From positions 2,870,001 through 2,934,000 of the forward strand of contig NC_016935.1 of NCBI RefSeq assembly GCF_000250655.1: a stretch of DNA of 64,000 nucleotides. Direction: 5' to 3'. The translations under genes and the position numbers were made by a program. The notes beneath the pieces were generated by a model. It ran no database searches and was not told the origin of the DNA. It saw nothing but the letters and a program-made list of their open reading frames with translations. Below, piece after piece: positions 42,407 through 52,089 of the stretch. The stretch is from Paenibacillus mucilaginosus 3016. GTDB taxonomy: Bacteria > Bacillota > Bacilli > Paenibacillales > NBRC-103111. Positions within the stretch are counted from its first letter, which is position 1; each line of letters begins with the position of its first letter.

Positions 42407-44173
42407 ATGATTCAGCTTAAGCGCTTACTTCATATCCTGGGATCCAGGTCCATCGTGGCGAAGCTTATGGCCGCCTTCCTGCTGGTAGTCCTGCCCTTGT
42501 GCATCTGCAGCATCTGGATTACCTACAACAGCTCGAAGCAGATGCAGCAGGAGATCGAGCGGGCGAACGAGTCGAAGCTTCATTTTTATTACAGCCATCT
42601 GGAGTTCGAACTGAACCGGATCACGGCGCTCGTGACGGAATATGCGTTCGATGAGACGCTGTCGACGTTCAGCACGCGAATCCCGATTATGAGTCCATAT
42701 GAGAAGGCGGCGAATCTCAACTGGATTCACACGAAGCTGAAGCAGATCCGGGAGACGAGCCCCTATATCGGGGACGTTGTGTATTATGTACCTCGGATCG
42801 GCAAAAGGGTCAGCGCCCAGGAAGGCATCACCGATGTGCCGGCGGAGCAGTGGCAGGGGCTGATCTACAGCATGGGCAACCTCAAGGGGGCCTTGTCCCA
42901 GTACGGGGGCGAGCTCTACATGCTGCGGAGCAATCCGTTCAACATCGACCGGGAGACGCCGCCCGACTTCCTGCTCGGCGTACGCCTGTCCTCGGCCGAG
43001 CTTGAGCGGAGGCTGAAGGAGTTCGCCGTCTCGGGCGAGAGCGACATCACGCTGCTCTTCGGCCGGGGCAGCGACTATGTCGTCTCGTCCTCGTCCGATT
43101 ACCAGTCGCTGGGGCTCGGGGAGGAACGGGCGCAGGAGCCGGCCGTCAAGGTTCAGCAGCGGCGGACGGAGGAGTATCTGCATTATACGATTTTTGACCG
43201 CGACAACCACTTCCGGCTCACAGCCAGCATTCCGAACGACGTCGTGATGAGGCCGATCCAGGTGTATTCGCAGTGGCTGCTCCTGCTGTCGGCGGGGTCG
43301 GTGGTCATCGTGATCTTCTTCTCCTTCTGGATCTACCGGACGCTGCACAGGCCGCTGACCGTTCTCGTCAAAGGGTTCAAGAAGGCGGAGCAGGGGGACA
43401 TGAAGGTGAAGCTTAATCCATCACGGCAGGATGAATTCGGGTACCTCTACGCCCGCTTCAACGAGATGATGGAGCACCTGCATGCGCTTATCGAGGAAAA
43501 CTACATCCAGCGCATCCGGACAGGCGAAGCGGAGCTGAAGCACCTGCAGTCGCAGATTACGCCGCATTTTCTGTACAACAGCCTGTTCAGCATCAAGCAG
43601 ATGGCCGAGCTCGAGAACGTGGAGCTCATCAAGGAATTCTCGGACTACCTGGGCCAGTACTTCAGGTACATGACCAGGGACGCGGCCGCCGAAGTATCGC
43701 TCGGGCAGGAGGTCGACCACGCCCTGGTGTATCTGGCGATCCAGCGCATCCGTTTCGGCTCCAGGCTGCGGGCGGAGGTGGAGGAGCTGCCCGCCGAATA
43801 CCGGAGCATCCGGGTGCCCCGCGTGCTGCTCCAGCCGCTGATCGAGAACGTGTTCGAGCACGGGCTGCGGGAGAAACACAGCGGGGGGCTGCTGCGGCTG
43901 AGCTATGCGCGGGAGGAGTCGGGTCTCGAGATCCGGGTGGAAGATAACGGGGAAGGTCTCGGCGGTGACATGATAGAGGAGCTGAGCCGGAGGCTCGGCG
44001 GTACGGGGCCGGCCGAGGGAGAACGCACCGGGCTGCTCAACGTGAACGAACGCCTGCGGATCCGGTTCGGACCCGGGTACGGCATCCGGGTGGAGCGCAG
44101 CAGGCTCGGCGGCCTGTGCGTCTGCCTGCAGCTGCCGGCGGAAGGAGAGATGAATCCATGCGCCGCATGCTGA
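42407..44173 (+). CDS. YesM-type sensor histidine kinase (module 3)
   Basis: A 588-aa kinase: helix about 17-38, extracellular sensor, helix about 288-308, HAMP (IYRTLHRPLTVLVKGFKKAE), His_kinase with H387 in SQITPHFLYNS (Thr replaces the usual Asn before PHF), HATPase_c with LIENVFEHG and DNGEGL. AAAGGAGG precedes ATG 42407. Its last 16 bp overlap the response regulator gene. The extracellular domain is not closely similar to those of modules 1 and 2, so a different signal is likely. Confidence 0.92.
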   Translation: MIQLKRLLHILGSRSIVAKLMAAFLLVVLPLCICSIWITYNSSKQMQQEIERANESKLHFYYSHLEFELNRITALVTEYAFDETLSTFSTRIPIMSPYEKAANLNWIHTKLKQIRETSPYIGDVVYYVPRIGKRVSAQEGITDVPAEQWQGLIYSMGNLKGALSQYGGELYMLRSNPFNIDRETPPDFLLGVRLSSAELERRLKEFAVSGESDITLLFGRGSDYVVSSSSDYQSLGLGEERAQEPAVKVQQRRTEEYLHYTIFDRDNHFRLTASIPNDVVMRPIQVYSQWLLLLSAGSVVIVIFFSFWIYRTLHRPLTVLVKGFKKAEQGDMKVKLNPSRQDEFGYLYARFNEMMEHLHALIEENYIQRIRTGEAELKHLQSQITPHFLYNSLFSIKQMAELENVELIKEFSDYLGQYFRYMTRDAAAEVSLGQEVDHALVYLAIQRIRFGSRLRAEVEELPAEYRSIRVPRVLLQPLIENVFEHGLREKHSGGLLRLSYAREESGLEIRVEDNGEGLGGDMIEELSRRLGGTGPAEGERTGLLNVNERLRIRFGPGYGIRVERSRLGGLCVCLQLPAEGEMNPCAAC

Positions 44174-45819
44174 TTGTGGATGACGAACCGCTGATTGCGG
44201 ACGGCCTCCACGCTTATTTTGGGAAGGCGGAGCTCGAGGACCTCGAGGTCATCAAGGTCTACTCGGCTTCGGAAGCCATCGAATGGCTCAATCTGGTCAA
44301 AATCGATATCGTGCTCAGCGACATCTGCATGCCGGGGATGGACGGGATGGCGCTGATTCAGGAGATCGGAGACCGCTGGCCCCGCTGCAAAATCATTCTG
44401 CTTACGGGTCACAACGAATTCGACTACGCCCACCAGGCGATCCGCAATCCGTGCGTGGTGGATTACCTGCTGAAGACCGAAGGGATGGACCGCATCCGCT
44501 CGGTAGTCGAGCAGACGCTGGAGCTTCTCGCTTCCGAGCAGGACTTCCACACGCAGGCCCAGTGGTTCCGGGACAAGCTGCCGAGGGCGCTGCCCCAGCT
44601 GCAGAAGCAGCTGCTCTTCGACATCGTGCGGCGCAGCGAGTGGAAGGACCGGCTCTCGCTGCAGGAGGAGTTCGAGGCCGTTCACCTGCCGTTCCGGGCG
44701 GAGCTCGCTGTGCTTCCGCTGCTGCTGCGGATCGAGGAGTGGCGCAGCTACGAAAGCGACTCGGACCGCAGCCTCATCCGCTATGCCGCCGCCAATATCG
44801 CCGAGGAGCTGCTCGGCGACAAGTCGGTGGCCAAGGCGTTCGAGCTCGACCGCCAGACCGTAGCCTGCTTCGTGCAGCCGCAGGCGGACCCGCTTCGCCC
44901 GGGCGGGGAGGCGGAGCGCTGGGCGCGGACCGTCCGCTTCGTGCACGGCACGATGGAATCGGTGCAGCAGGCGTGCGGGGAGTGCCTGCACCTGTCCGTG
45001 TCGCTCATCGCCGGAGAGAGTCCGGTAGGCTGGAGCGAGCTCTACGGGGCGCTGAGCCGGCTGGGCCTGTCCGTCGTAGGCAGTCCCGGGCTCGGGATGG
45101 AGAAGCTTGTGCGGGTCGACCTGACGCCCGCGTCCGCGCCGCCATCCCGCAGCGAGGCTTACCCGGCGATGTCGGAGCTCCTGCTCGACAACCTGAAGCA
45201 GGAGCTGCTGCAGGGACGGGAGGACTGGGCGCCGGCACTGCGCCGGTGGATGGAGGCCGCAGGCGCGGAGGGGCCGCAGGACCCGTTCGTGAAGCTGCGG
45301 CTGATCGGCGGGATCGGCGAATGCCTGCTGCAGACGCTGCAGGAGCTCGGTCTGTCCCCGGAGCAGGACGGGGAGACGGACCTGACGCCGATGCTCCGCT
45401 TCGGGGTCCACACCGGGTGGGCGGAGCTGCTTGCTTTCTATGAGGCCGCCTTCCGGTGGATCGTCTCCAGGCGAAGCGACACGTACAAAAGCAGCGAGCT
45501 CCAGGTGCTTTCGGCGATCCACAGCTACATCAAGGGACACCTCAAGGAAGATCTGTCGCTGACCCGCATCGCACAGGAGGTTTCGCTCAATCCGTCGTAC
45601 CTCTCCCGCTGGTACAAGCGGGTGACCGGCAAGGGGCTGTCGGATTATATCCTGGAGAAGAAAATCGAGCGGAGCAAAGAACTGCTCCTGGGCTCGTCCG
45701 CCAAGATGTACGAAATCTCCGAGGAGGTCGGATTCAGCGACCAGCACTACTTTTTCCGTTTTTTCAAAAAGGCGGTCGGGTGCACGCCCCAGGAGTTCAG
45801 GGATGGGAGGAAGCTCTAG
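44158..45819 (+). CDS. YesN-type response regulator, AraC family (module 3)
   Basis: A 553-aa regulator: receiver with D55 (IVLSDICMPGMDG), a long central region and C-terminal AraC double HTH (LTRIAQEVSLNPSYLSRWYK, ISEEVGFSDQHYFFRFFKKA). The ATG at 44158 follows GAAGGAGAG and lies inside the kinase gene (16-bp overlap). The expected receiver lysine region reads YLLKTEGMD, so the conserved K is kept while the usual following Pro is replaced. Confidence 0.92.
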   Translation: MRRMLIVDDEPLIADGLHAYFGKAELEDLEVIKVYSASEAIEWLNLVKIDIVLSDICMPGMDGMALIQEIGDRWPRCKIILLTGHNEFDYAHQAIRNPCVVDYLLKTEGMDRIRSVVEQTLELLASEQDFHTQAQWFRDKLPRALPQLQKQLLFDIVRRSEWKDRLSLQEEFEAVHLPFRAELAVLPLLLRIEEWRSYESDSDRSLIRYAAANIAEELLGDKSVAKAFELDRQTVACFVQPQADPLRPGGEAERWARTVRFVHGTMESVQQACGECLHLSVSLIAGESPVGWSELYGALSRLGLSVVGSPGLGMEKLVRVDLTPASAPPSRSEAYPAMSELLLDNLKQELLQGREDWAPALRRWMEAAGAEGPQDPFVKLRLIGGIGECLLQTLQELGLSPEQDGETDLTPMLRFGVHTGWAELLAFYEAAFRWIVSRRSDTYKSSELQVLSAIHSYIKGHLKEDLSLTRIAQEVSLNPSYLSRWYKRVTGKGLSDYILEKKIERSKELLLGSSAKMYEISEEVGFSDQHYFFRFFKKAVGCTPQEFRDGRKL

Positions 45820-45989
45820 GGAAGGAAGAATTTCGGGGGACAGGGAAACGGGATACCGGGACATAGCACGATCACAGCGAAAGGGGGCCAAAAGTAAAGA
45901 GAAGATACCCGAGGTAAAGGACTGCCACTCGAAGGGTCGGCGCTTTCTTCATACAATGTACCTAAGACATTCAACAGGAGGTTCCATTC

Positions 45990-47645
45990 ATGAGAGAGAA
46001 TGGCAGAAGACTGAAGAGACTCGCGCTGGCCATGGTGCTGCCGCTGGCGGTAGCCGCCTGCTCCCAGAGCGGGGAGCCGAAGACGGCGGGGGAGACGCCG
46101 CCGAACGAGGCCGGCAGCGCGGAGAAGCAGGGCGGTCCCCTGACCAAGTTCGACCCGCCGATTACCATCCGCGCCACGATGAACGAGACGGGGAAGGATA
46201 CGCTGGCCCAGGGCGATACGTATGAGAACAACGTGTGGACCCGGGGATACGAGAAGGAGCTCGGCATCAAGGTCAAGTATGACTGGATCGTCGCGGACGC
46301 CAACTATAACGACAAAATGAACGTCACGCTGGCGAGCGGGGATCTCCCGGACCTCCTCAAGGTAAGCCCGGTCCAGTTCGAGCAGCTCCAGCAGGCCGGT
46401 ATGCTTGAGGATTTGACGGAGGTGTACAATACCTATGCCTCCGATCTGGTGAAGGAGTTCTACGCAGCGGAGAACGGCGCAGCGCTGAAGCCGGTGACGA
46501 AGGACGGCAAAATCTATGCGATGGTGAGCTATCCTGGCGCGCTCGATTCGTCGGATATGATCTGGGTCCGCCAGGACTGGCTCGACAAGCTGGGCCTCGG
46601 CGCTCCGAAGTCGATGCAGGACGTGATCAAGATCGCCGAAGCGTTCACGAATAACGATCCGGACGGCAACGGCCAGAAGGACACGTACGGCATCCAGCTC
46701 AACAAGGATCTGCCGATCAACGCATTCCTGCTCGGCTACCATGCGTACCTCGAGACGTGGTTCAAGGACGGCAGCGGCAAGCTCGTGAACGGTACGGTGC
46801 AGCCCGAAGTGAAGAAAGGACTCGCCGAGCTGCAGCGCCTGTACAAAGCCAGCGCGATCGATCCGGAGTTTGGCGTGAAAGATTTTGCGAAGTCGATGGA
46901 AGCGATCAATGCCGGCAAGGCGGGCATGTTCTTCCTGCCGCAGTGGGCGCCGTTCCCTGTCAAAGAGATGATCAAGAAGGATAAGAACGTGAACTGGGTC
47001 CCTTACCCGGTGCAGTCGATCGACGAAAAGCCGGCCAAGACGCAGAACCACCAGACCCTCGCGGGTGTGTTCGCGGTCCGCAAAGGCTACGAGCATCCGG
47101 AGGCGCTGATCAAGCTGCTGAACTTCCAGGCGGAAAAGATGTTCGGGGAGTCCGCCAAGACCGAGCGTGCGGGCTACCTGAACGGACTGACCGGCACCGG
47201 CTGGCAGAATGCCGTGGTGTCCAACCTGCCGGCGAACAAGAACGTGAAGGCGATGGAGGAAGTGGTGCAGGCGCTGGACAGCGGGGACACGTCGAAGCTG
47301 GGGCTCGAAGCGAAGCTGTTCTATGAGGATATCCAGGCCTACCGCAAGGGCGACCTCGACAAGTGGCACATGGAGCGCATCTTCGGGCCGCTGAGCTCCC
47401 AGGCAGTCATCAAGCACTACCGCGACAACAACCTCGTCGTGATGAACGAGTTCATCTATGCGCCGACGAAGACGATGAGCAGCAAGCAGGCCACGCTGGA
47501 CAAGCTGAGGGCGGAGACGTTCCTCAAGATCATCTACGGGGACCTGCCGGTCGATGACTTCGACAAGTTCGTGGAGAACTGGAAGAAGCTCGGCGGCGAC
47601 CAGATTACGGAGGAAGTCAACAAGACGGTGCAGGCGAACAAGTAA
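45990..47645 (+). CDS. Extracellular solute-binding lipoprotein (module 3)
   Basis: A 551-aa lipoprotein with lipobox VAAC at about residue 24, Gly/Glu-rich linker, then a LipO/YtcQ-class domain (DGKIYAMVSYPGALDSSDMIWVRQDWLDKLG, shown in part). CAGGAGG precedes ATG 45990. It lies 170 bp after the response regulator and 4.9 kb after its permeases. A strong terminator follows at 47692. Confidence 0.88.
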   Translation: MRENGRRLKRLALAMVLPLAVAACSQSGEPKTAGETPPNEAGSAEKQGGPLTKFDPPITIRATMNETGKDTLAQGDTYENNVWTRGYEKELGIKVKYDWIVADANYNDKMNVTLASGDLPDLLKVSPVQFEQLQQAGMLEDLTEVYNTYASDLVKEFYAAENGAALKPVTKDGKIYAMVSYPGALDSSDMIWVRQDWLDKLGLGAPKSMQDVIKIAEAFTNNDPDGNGQKDTYGIQLNKDLPINAFLLGYHAYLETWFKDGSGKLVNGTVQPEVKKGLAELQRLYKASAIDPEFGVKDFAKSMEAINAGKAGMFFLPQWAPFPVKEMIKKDKNVNWVPYPVQSIDEKPAKTQNHQTLAGVFAVRKGYEHPEALIKLLNFQAEKMFGESAKTERAGYLNGLTGTGWQNAVVSNLPANKNVKAMEEVVQALDSGDTSKLGLEAKLFYEDIQAYRKGDLDKWHMERIFGPLSSQAVIKHYRDNNLVVMNEFIYAPTKTMSSKQATLDKLRAETFLKIIYGDLPVDDFDKFVENWKKLGGDQITEEVNKTVQANK

Positions 47646-47691
47646 GGGACCTGCCCAAAGCCTAAGCTAGTGAACAGCTATGCGAAAAGCA

Positions 47692-47737
47692 AGCCGGTCC
47701 GTGCGTGGAGACATCCATGTGCGGGCCGGTTTTTTTG
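47692..47737 (+). terminator. Terminator of the module 3 binding-protein gene
   Basis: CCGGTCCG..CGTGG pairs with CCATG.TGCGGGCCGG and is followed by seven Ts. Confidence 0.9.
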
Positions 47738-47870
47738 GGGCGCTGCGGGCCAGGCCGCTCCGGGAGGAAGCTCAGGCTGCCCGATCATTGGCATGTTCCG
47801 TAGCGTAATTGTACAATGAGAAGGACTTAAATCCATCCTTTCTTATGAGACGGGAGTTGGAGCGATCCCA

Positions 47871-48542
47871 ATGAAGATTATCATTTTTGGAGCCACGGGG
47901 ATGGTTGGTCAAAGCGCCCTGCGGGAATGTTTACTGAATGACGAGATTCAAGAAGTACTGACGGTGGGACGGAAGCCGGCGCCTCAGCAGCATAAGAAAC
48001 TAAAACAAAGGGTCCTTGAAAACCTGACGGATTTGGCCGGTATAAAAGAGGAAGTAACAGGTTGGGATGCTTGCCTTTTTTGCCTCGGAGTGAGTTCCGC
48101 AGGGATGAAAGAAGAAGAATACCGAAGAATAACCTATGACCTTACCCTTTCCGCTGCGGAGACATTAGCGGGTTTGAATCCTCAGATGACCTTTATTTAT
48201 GTCTCAGGAAGCGGCACCGACAGTTCCGAATCCGGACGCTCGATGTGGGCCAGAGTGAAAGGGGAGACGGAAAACGCTTTGCTGCGTCTTCCTTTTAAGG
48301 CAGCTTACATGTTTCGCCCGGGTGTCATACTTCCCGTATATGGTGTTACGTCCAAAACCAAATGGTACCAAACCCTCTATGATGTGATGAAGCCCTTGAA
48401 TCCCATGCTCATGCGGCTGAAGAGCGTCATTACTTCGGAGCAATTGGGCCAGGCCATGATTCATGTTTCGCTCCAGGGGTATGATCGGCCAATCATCGAA
48501 AGCTATGAGCTGAAAGAGATCAGTATGAAAGCTCAGCAGTAG
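47871..48542 (+). CDS. NAD(P)-binding Rossmann-fold oxidoreductase/epimerase-like protein
   Basis: A 223-aa protein with N-terminal dinucleotide-binding motif IIIFGATGMVGQSALRECL (GATGMVG), then VLTVGRKPAP, FCLGVSSAGM, YVSGSGTDSSE and a YxxxK-less active region RSMWARVKGETENALL as in atypical short-chain reductases of the YbjT/TIP30 kind. It may bind NADP(H); substrate unknown. GTTGGAGCGATCCC precedes the ATG, an average ribosome binding site. Confidence 0.8.
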   Translation: MKIIIFGATGMVGQSALRECLLNDEIQEVLTVGRKPAPQQHKKLKQRVLENLTDLAGIKEEVTGWDACLFCLGVSSAGMKEEEYRRITYDLTLSAAETLAGLNPQMTFIYVSGSGTDSSESGRSMWARVKGETENALLRLPFKAAYMFRPGVILPVYGVTSKTKWYQTLYDVMKPLNPMLMRLKSVITSEQLGQAMIHVSLQGYDRPIIESYELKEISMKAQQ

Positions 48543-48584
48543 TCCGAGACCTGATTATCATGATGCGAACGGAACGCAGAAAAA

Positions 48585-48614
48585 CAAGACCCCGCCGGAT
48601 AAGGCGGGGTCTTG
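48585..48614 (-). terminator. Terminator of the GH127-type gene
   Basis: CAAGACCCCGCC pairs with GGCGGGGTCTTG. On the minus strand it is followed by TTTTTC, fitting the GH127 gene that ends at 48689; a second long hairpin GGGGATGAGCGGA/TCCGCTCATCCCC (48627-48681) precedes it. Confidence 0.85.
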
Positions 48615-48688
48615 CCGGTTTCGTCGGGGGATGAGCGGAGAGGCGGGGCCAAGCCGCTTTTGGCCAGTTCCGCTCATCCCCTGCGGAT

Positions 48689-50938
48689 CTACAGGCGCTT
48701 CACGATCCGCAGGCCGGCCACCTGGGCGACCTTGCGGCCCTGATGGGCAGCGAACTTGATCGTGATGCTGGTCTTGCCCGCAGTGAGCTCCTGCGGGAGC
48801 TCGTAGACCAAGGTCTCGAGCTTGCCGAGCTCCTCGGACTCCAGCCTGCCGCCGCCGAGCACCCGGCCGTCCGCCAGAAGATCGAAGCCGCCTGCAGGCT
48901 GCGACGTCTTCAGGTAGGTGACCGCCAGCTCGACGGGCTCCTCCGGCAGCACCTTCATGGCGAAGGAGAACCAGCCGCTGGGCCAGGTGTCCCGGTATTT
49001 GCGGTTATGGATGGAGCCGAGCCCGACATGCTCGCCCTGGAAGTCATGGTCGCGTTCCGGCTGCATCTCGGCCGGCTGCACGAAGTCGACCGTGCGCGCT
49101 TCGAGCTGCGCGTTGTACTCGACCGCAGCGCGGTACCCGGATTCCGCCGCCGCCCATGCTTCGCGGGTGAACAGGTCCCAGTAGACCGTATACCTGCGGT
49201 CGTACATCCGGTAGAAGGGACGGAGCTCAAGGTCACCGGCGTAAGCGATGCCCTGCAGCAGGAAGGTGTTCGGCTTCCCTTCCACCGGCCGGAGGCCTGC
49301 CAGCAGCTCTTCACGCTCACCGATGAGCACGGAGGCCAGAGCCCGCTCGCCGTCCTGCGGCGCATCGATGGCGCCGAGATCGCCGGCCAGCACCAGCGGG
49401 CCATAGAGCAGCGCGATCCGGTCCGGATTATCCGGCATGCTCTCGATCCGCAGCGTCATCGGGAAGTCGTACTCCAGTGTGTCCCCGTCCTGCCACTCGC
49501 GTTCTACGGTGACGTAGCCGCCCGGGCGGGCATCGGCAGACACCGCCTGTCCGTTCACCTTCACGCTTATCCCGGGTTCGGCCCAGGAGGGGTACCTCAC
49601 CTTCACGGCGAAGGTGCCCGGCTTCGCGGTGCGGATCCGGAGCACGCCCCGGCCGTTCTCGGGGAAGGCCGTCTCCTGTGTCAGCCGGACACCCTGCTCC
49701 TCCCATTCGACGGTGGAAGGGACGAACTGATTGACGAAGAGGGCGCTTCCGCTGTGGAAATAGATTGCGCTCCCGTACAGCGAGTGGCTTTCCATGCCGG
49801 ACCCGACGCAGCACGTGAAGTCCTCGTACTGGGAGTTGAAGGACTTGTGACCGCCCATCTCCAGGGAGACGAAGTAGCATACCCGTCCGTCGACGGGCTG
49901 CTGGGAAGCGAGGATGTGGTTGAACATCGCCCGCTCATAATAATCCGCATAGGCGGCAAGGGCGTCCCACTGGAACAGGTGCCGCGTCAGCTTCAGCATA
50001 TTGTAGGTGTTGCAGGTCTCGCAGGTGCCTTCGCCGAGGCGGTCGTTCAGCTTATCCGGCTCGCCGAAATGCTCGTTGTAGCTGTTGCCGCCGATGACGT
50101 AGGAGTGATGGTTCACGACCCGGTCCCAGAAGAAGCGGGAGATCCCGGCATAGCGCTCCTCTCCCGTTACCTCATACTGCCGGGCCGCGCCGATGATCTT
50201 CGGGATCTGGGTGTTGGCATGCCGCCCGCCCAGCGTGTCCTTCCGCTCCGCAATATCCCCCAGCACTTCGCCGTGCCAGAACCGCTCGGCGAGCTTCAGG
50301 AAGCGGTCGTCGCCGGAGTGCACAGCAAGGTCCGTCAGCACTTCGTTCATCCCGCCGAATTCGCAGTGAAGCACGCGCTGCACCTGCTCGTGGCTGAGTC
50401 CGGAGAAGACATCGTCCAGCCACAGCCCCAGCTTGATCTCGATCTCGAGCGCTTTGCGGCTCCCTGCCAGCAGATAGGCGTCGCGCAGGCCGGCGAACAG
50501 CTTGTGCATCGTATAGAGAGGCACCCAGCCTCCGTTGAGGTCGAAGCCCTGGGAGCGGATGTCGCCCGCCTTCACTTCCTGGAAGAGCTCCTTCCCGCGG
50601 GGGATGCCCGAGATGAAGCCGCTGCCGTCGGCCCGCTGGCACTGCTGCAGCTCCTCCACGACATAGTTCACGCGGGAGAGCAGCTCTTCCCTGCCGGTCG
50701 AGGCATACATCAGCGCGCAGCCGGACAAATAGTGGCCGAGCGTATGCCCGCTGATCCCCCTCGACTCCCAGCCTTCATAGTGCGGGGCCTTCGGCTCCAG
50801 TCCCGCATATTCGCGGAACCGCGACAGAAGGCGGTCCGCCTCGAGGTTCAGCAGATAGGAAGCGTTAAGCTCCATGGCATGCTTCAGCGGCCCGGATTCG
50901 ATCCGGACCTTGTGCAGATCAAAAGCCTGTGTGTTCAC
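48689..50938 (-). CDS. GH127-type beta-L-arabinofuranosidase (former DUF1680)
   Basis: A 749-aa cytosolic protein: an alpha/alpha barrel (about 10-410) followed by beta-sandwich domains. The zinc/nucleophile set of HypBA1 is present: E307 and C309 in GTCETCNTYNM, and C376-C377 in FTCCVGSGMESH; the spacing E-x-C and the CC pair match. It removes L-arabinofuranosyl units from arabino-oligosaccharides or hydroxyproline glycans, with GH146 a close alternative. The start is GTG 50938 behind AAGGAGAG; an upstream ATG frame runs through the divergent promoter and is rejected. It is divergent from an AraC regulator. Arabinose side chains of type I arabinogalactan would link it to the galactan genes (inference). 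Confidence 0.9.
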   Translation of the reverse strand: MNTQAFDLHKVRIESGPLKHAMELNASYLLNLEADRLLSRFREYAGLEPKAPHYEGWESRGISGHTLGHYLSGCALMYASTGREELLSRVNYVVEELQQCQRADGSGFISGIPRGKELFQEVKAGDIRSQGFDLNGGWVPLYTMHKLFAGLRDAYLLAGSRKALEIEIKLGLWLDDVFSGLSHEQVQRVLHCEFGGMNEVLTDLAVHSGDDRFLKLAERFWHGEVLGDIAERKDTLGGRHANTQIPKIIGAARQYEVTGEERYAGISRFFWDRVVNHHSYVIGGNSYNEHFGEPDKLNDRLGEGTCETCNTYNMLKLTRHLFQWDALAAYADYYERAMFNHILASQQPVDGRVCYFVSLEMGGHKSFNSQYEDFTCCVGSGMESHSLYGSAIYFHSGSALFVNQFVPSTVEWEEQGVRLTQETAFPENGRGVLRIRTAKPGTFAVKVRYPSWAEPGISVKVNGQAVSADARPGGYVTVEREWQDGDTLEYDFPMTLRIESMPDNPDRIALLYGPLVLAGDLGAIDAPQDGERALASVLIGEREELLAGLRPVEGKPNTFLLQGIAYAGDLELRPFYRMYDRRYTVYWDLFTREAWAAAESGYRAAVEYNAQLEARTVDFVQPAEMQPERDHDFQGEHVGLGSIHNRKYRDTWPSGWFSFAMKVLPEEPVELAVTYLKTSQPAGGFDLLADGRVLGGGRLESEELGKLETLVYELPQELTAGKTSITIKFAAHQGRKVAQVAGLRIVKRL

Positions 50939-51111
50939 TCTGTCTCTCTCCTTCAGCGGCCTTGCCGGCAAGAGGCGGCAAGTGTATATTTGTACCATTA
51001 CCTTACCACTCGAATGCCGGTTTGTCGGTAGAGCAGGGTTACAAATGGTGGACAAACCCGACATGGTGAAGAGAGCAGGAGAGGCTGCAGAATCACGGAG
51101 GTGGACGAGTC

Positions 51112-52005
51112 ATGTCCTGTTTGAAAATCAGCATCGATACGCCGGTACGCTTTTTGGCCGCCGGCGAGTTTATCTCCGAGACCCCCTGGACCCACGCGGC
51201 CCGCTCGATGGGATGCTACGAGCTCATCATCGGCGTGAGCGAAACGGTGTACCTGCGGGAGGAGGACACGCGCTTCGAGGTAGGCCCGGGGGATGCGCTG
51301 CTGCTGAGGCCGGGGCTTGCGCATGGAGGCTACCGGGCCTCGCCGCCGGGAGTCAAATTCTACTGGTTTCACTTCGACTGCCCGCAGGGGGCGCAGTGGC
51401 TGACGGCACCGGCCATGAAGCGGACGGCCGAGGAGATTCAGGCGAGGGAGCACCGGGCCTGGTCGGTGGGGGAGGTGTACCTGCCGCAGCATCTACACAT
51501 CGAACAGAAGGAGCGGATCGGCATCCTCGTGAGCCAGATTCTGCATGTGGCCAATGCCAATTATTTGACGGCGCACAGTGTCAATTACCTGCTGACTTCA
51601 CTGTTCATCGAGATCTCGGAGCAGGTGCTGGCGCCCACACCGGCCAGGGGAGCCCGCATGCAGGGAGACGCCCAATTCATCAAGATGGCGGAGTGGACCC
51701 GCATCCATGCGGAGGAGCCGCTGACGGTATCGGCCCTGGCGGCCAAATTCAACTACAACAAGGACTATCTCACCCGCCTGTTCAAGCAGCACACCGGAAT
51801 GGGGCCTTTGGATTTTATCCACAGCGTACGGATCGCCAAGGCGAAGGAGCTGCTCTCGAGAACCGCGCTGTCCGTGAGGGAGATTGCGGCGGAGGCCGGG
51901 TACCCCGACGACAAATATTTTATGCGCCTGTTCCGGCAGCACACGAATATGACCCCGACGCAGTACCGCAATGCGTACCACAAGACGTTCATGAATAATG
52001 TCTAG
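51112..52005 (+). CDS. AraC-family transcriptional regulator
   Basis: A 297-aa regulator with an N-terminal cupin-like ligand domain (GDALLLRPGLAHGGYRA) and C-terminal double HTH (LTVSALAAKFNYNKDYLTRLFKQ, VREIAAEAGYPDDKYFMRLFRQ). GGAGGTGGACGAGTC precedes the ATG. It is divergent from the GH127 gene with about 170 bp between starts, so it most likely activates that gene in response to a sugar such as arabinose. Confidence 0.9.
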   Translation: MSCLKISIDTPVRFLAAGEFISETPWTHAARSMGCYELIIGVSETVYLREEDTRFEVGPGDALLLRPGLAHGGYRASPPGVKFYWFHFDCPQGAQWLTAPAMKRTAEEIQAREHRAWSVGEVYLPQHLHIEQKERIGILVSQILHVANANYLTAHSVNYLLTSLFIEISEQVLAPTPARGARMQGDAQFIKMAEWTRIHAEEPLTVSALAAKFNYNKDYLTRLFKQHTGMGPLDFIHSVRIAKAKELLSRTALSVREIAAEAGYPDDKYFMRLFRQHTNMTPTQYRNAYHKTFMNNV

Positions 52006-52089
52006 CGGAAAGGCCCGTGGTAGGATAGACGCAGGGGGGCCCATCCCGTAGAATGAGGGAGTCAGTCCTACGCTGGAGGAATCGATGAG

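Noticed and set aside
48743..51031. A 762-codon plus-strand frame opposite the GH127 gene
   Set aside because: Composition-driven antisense frame without ribosome binding site or recognisable domains.
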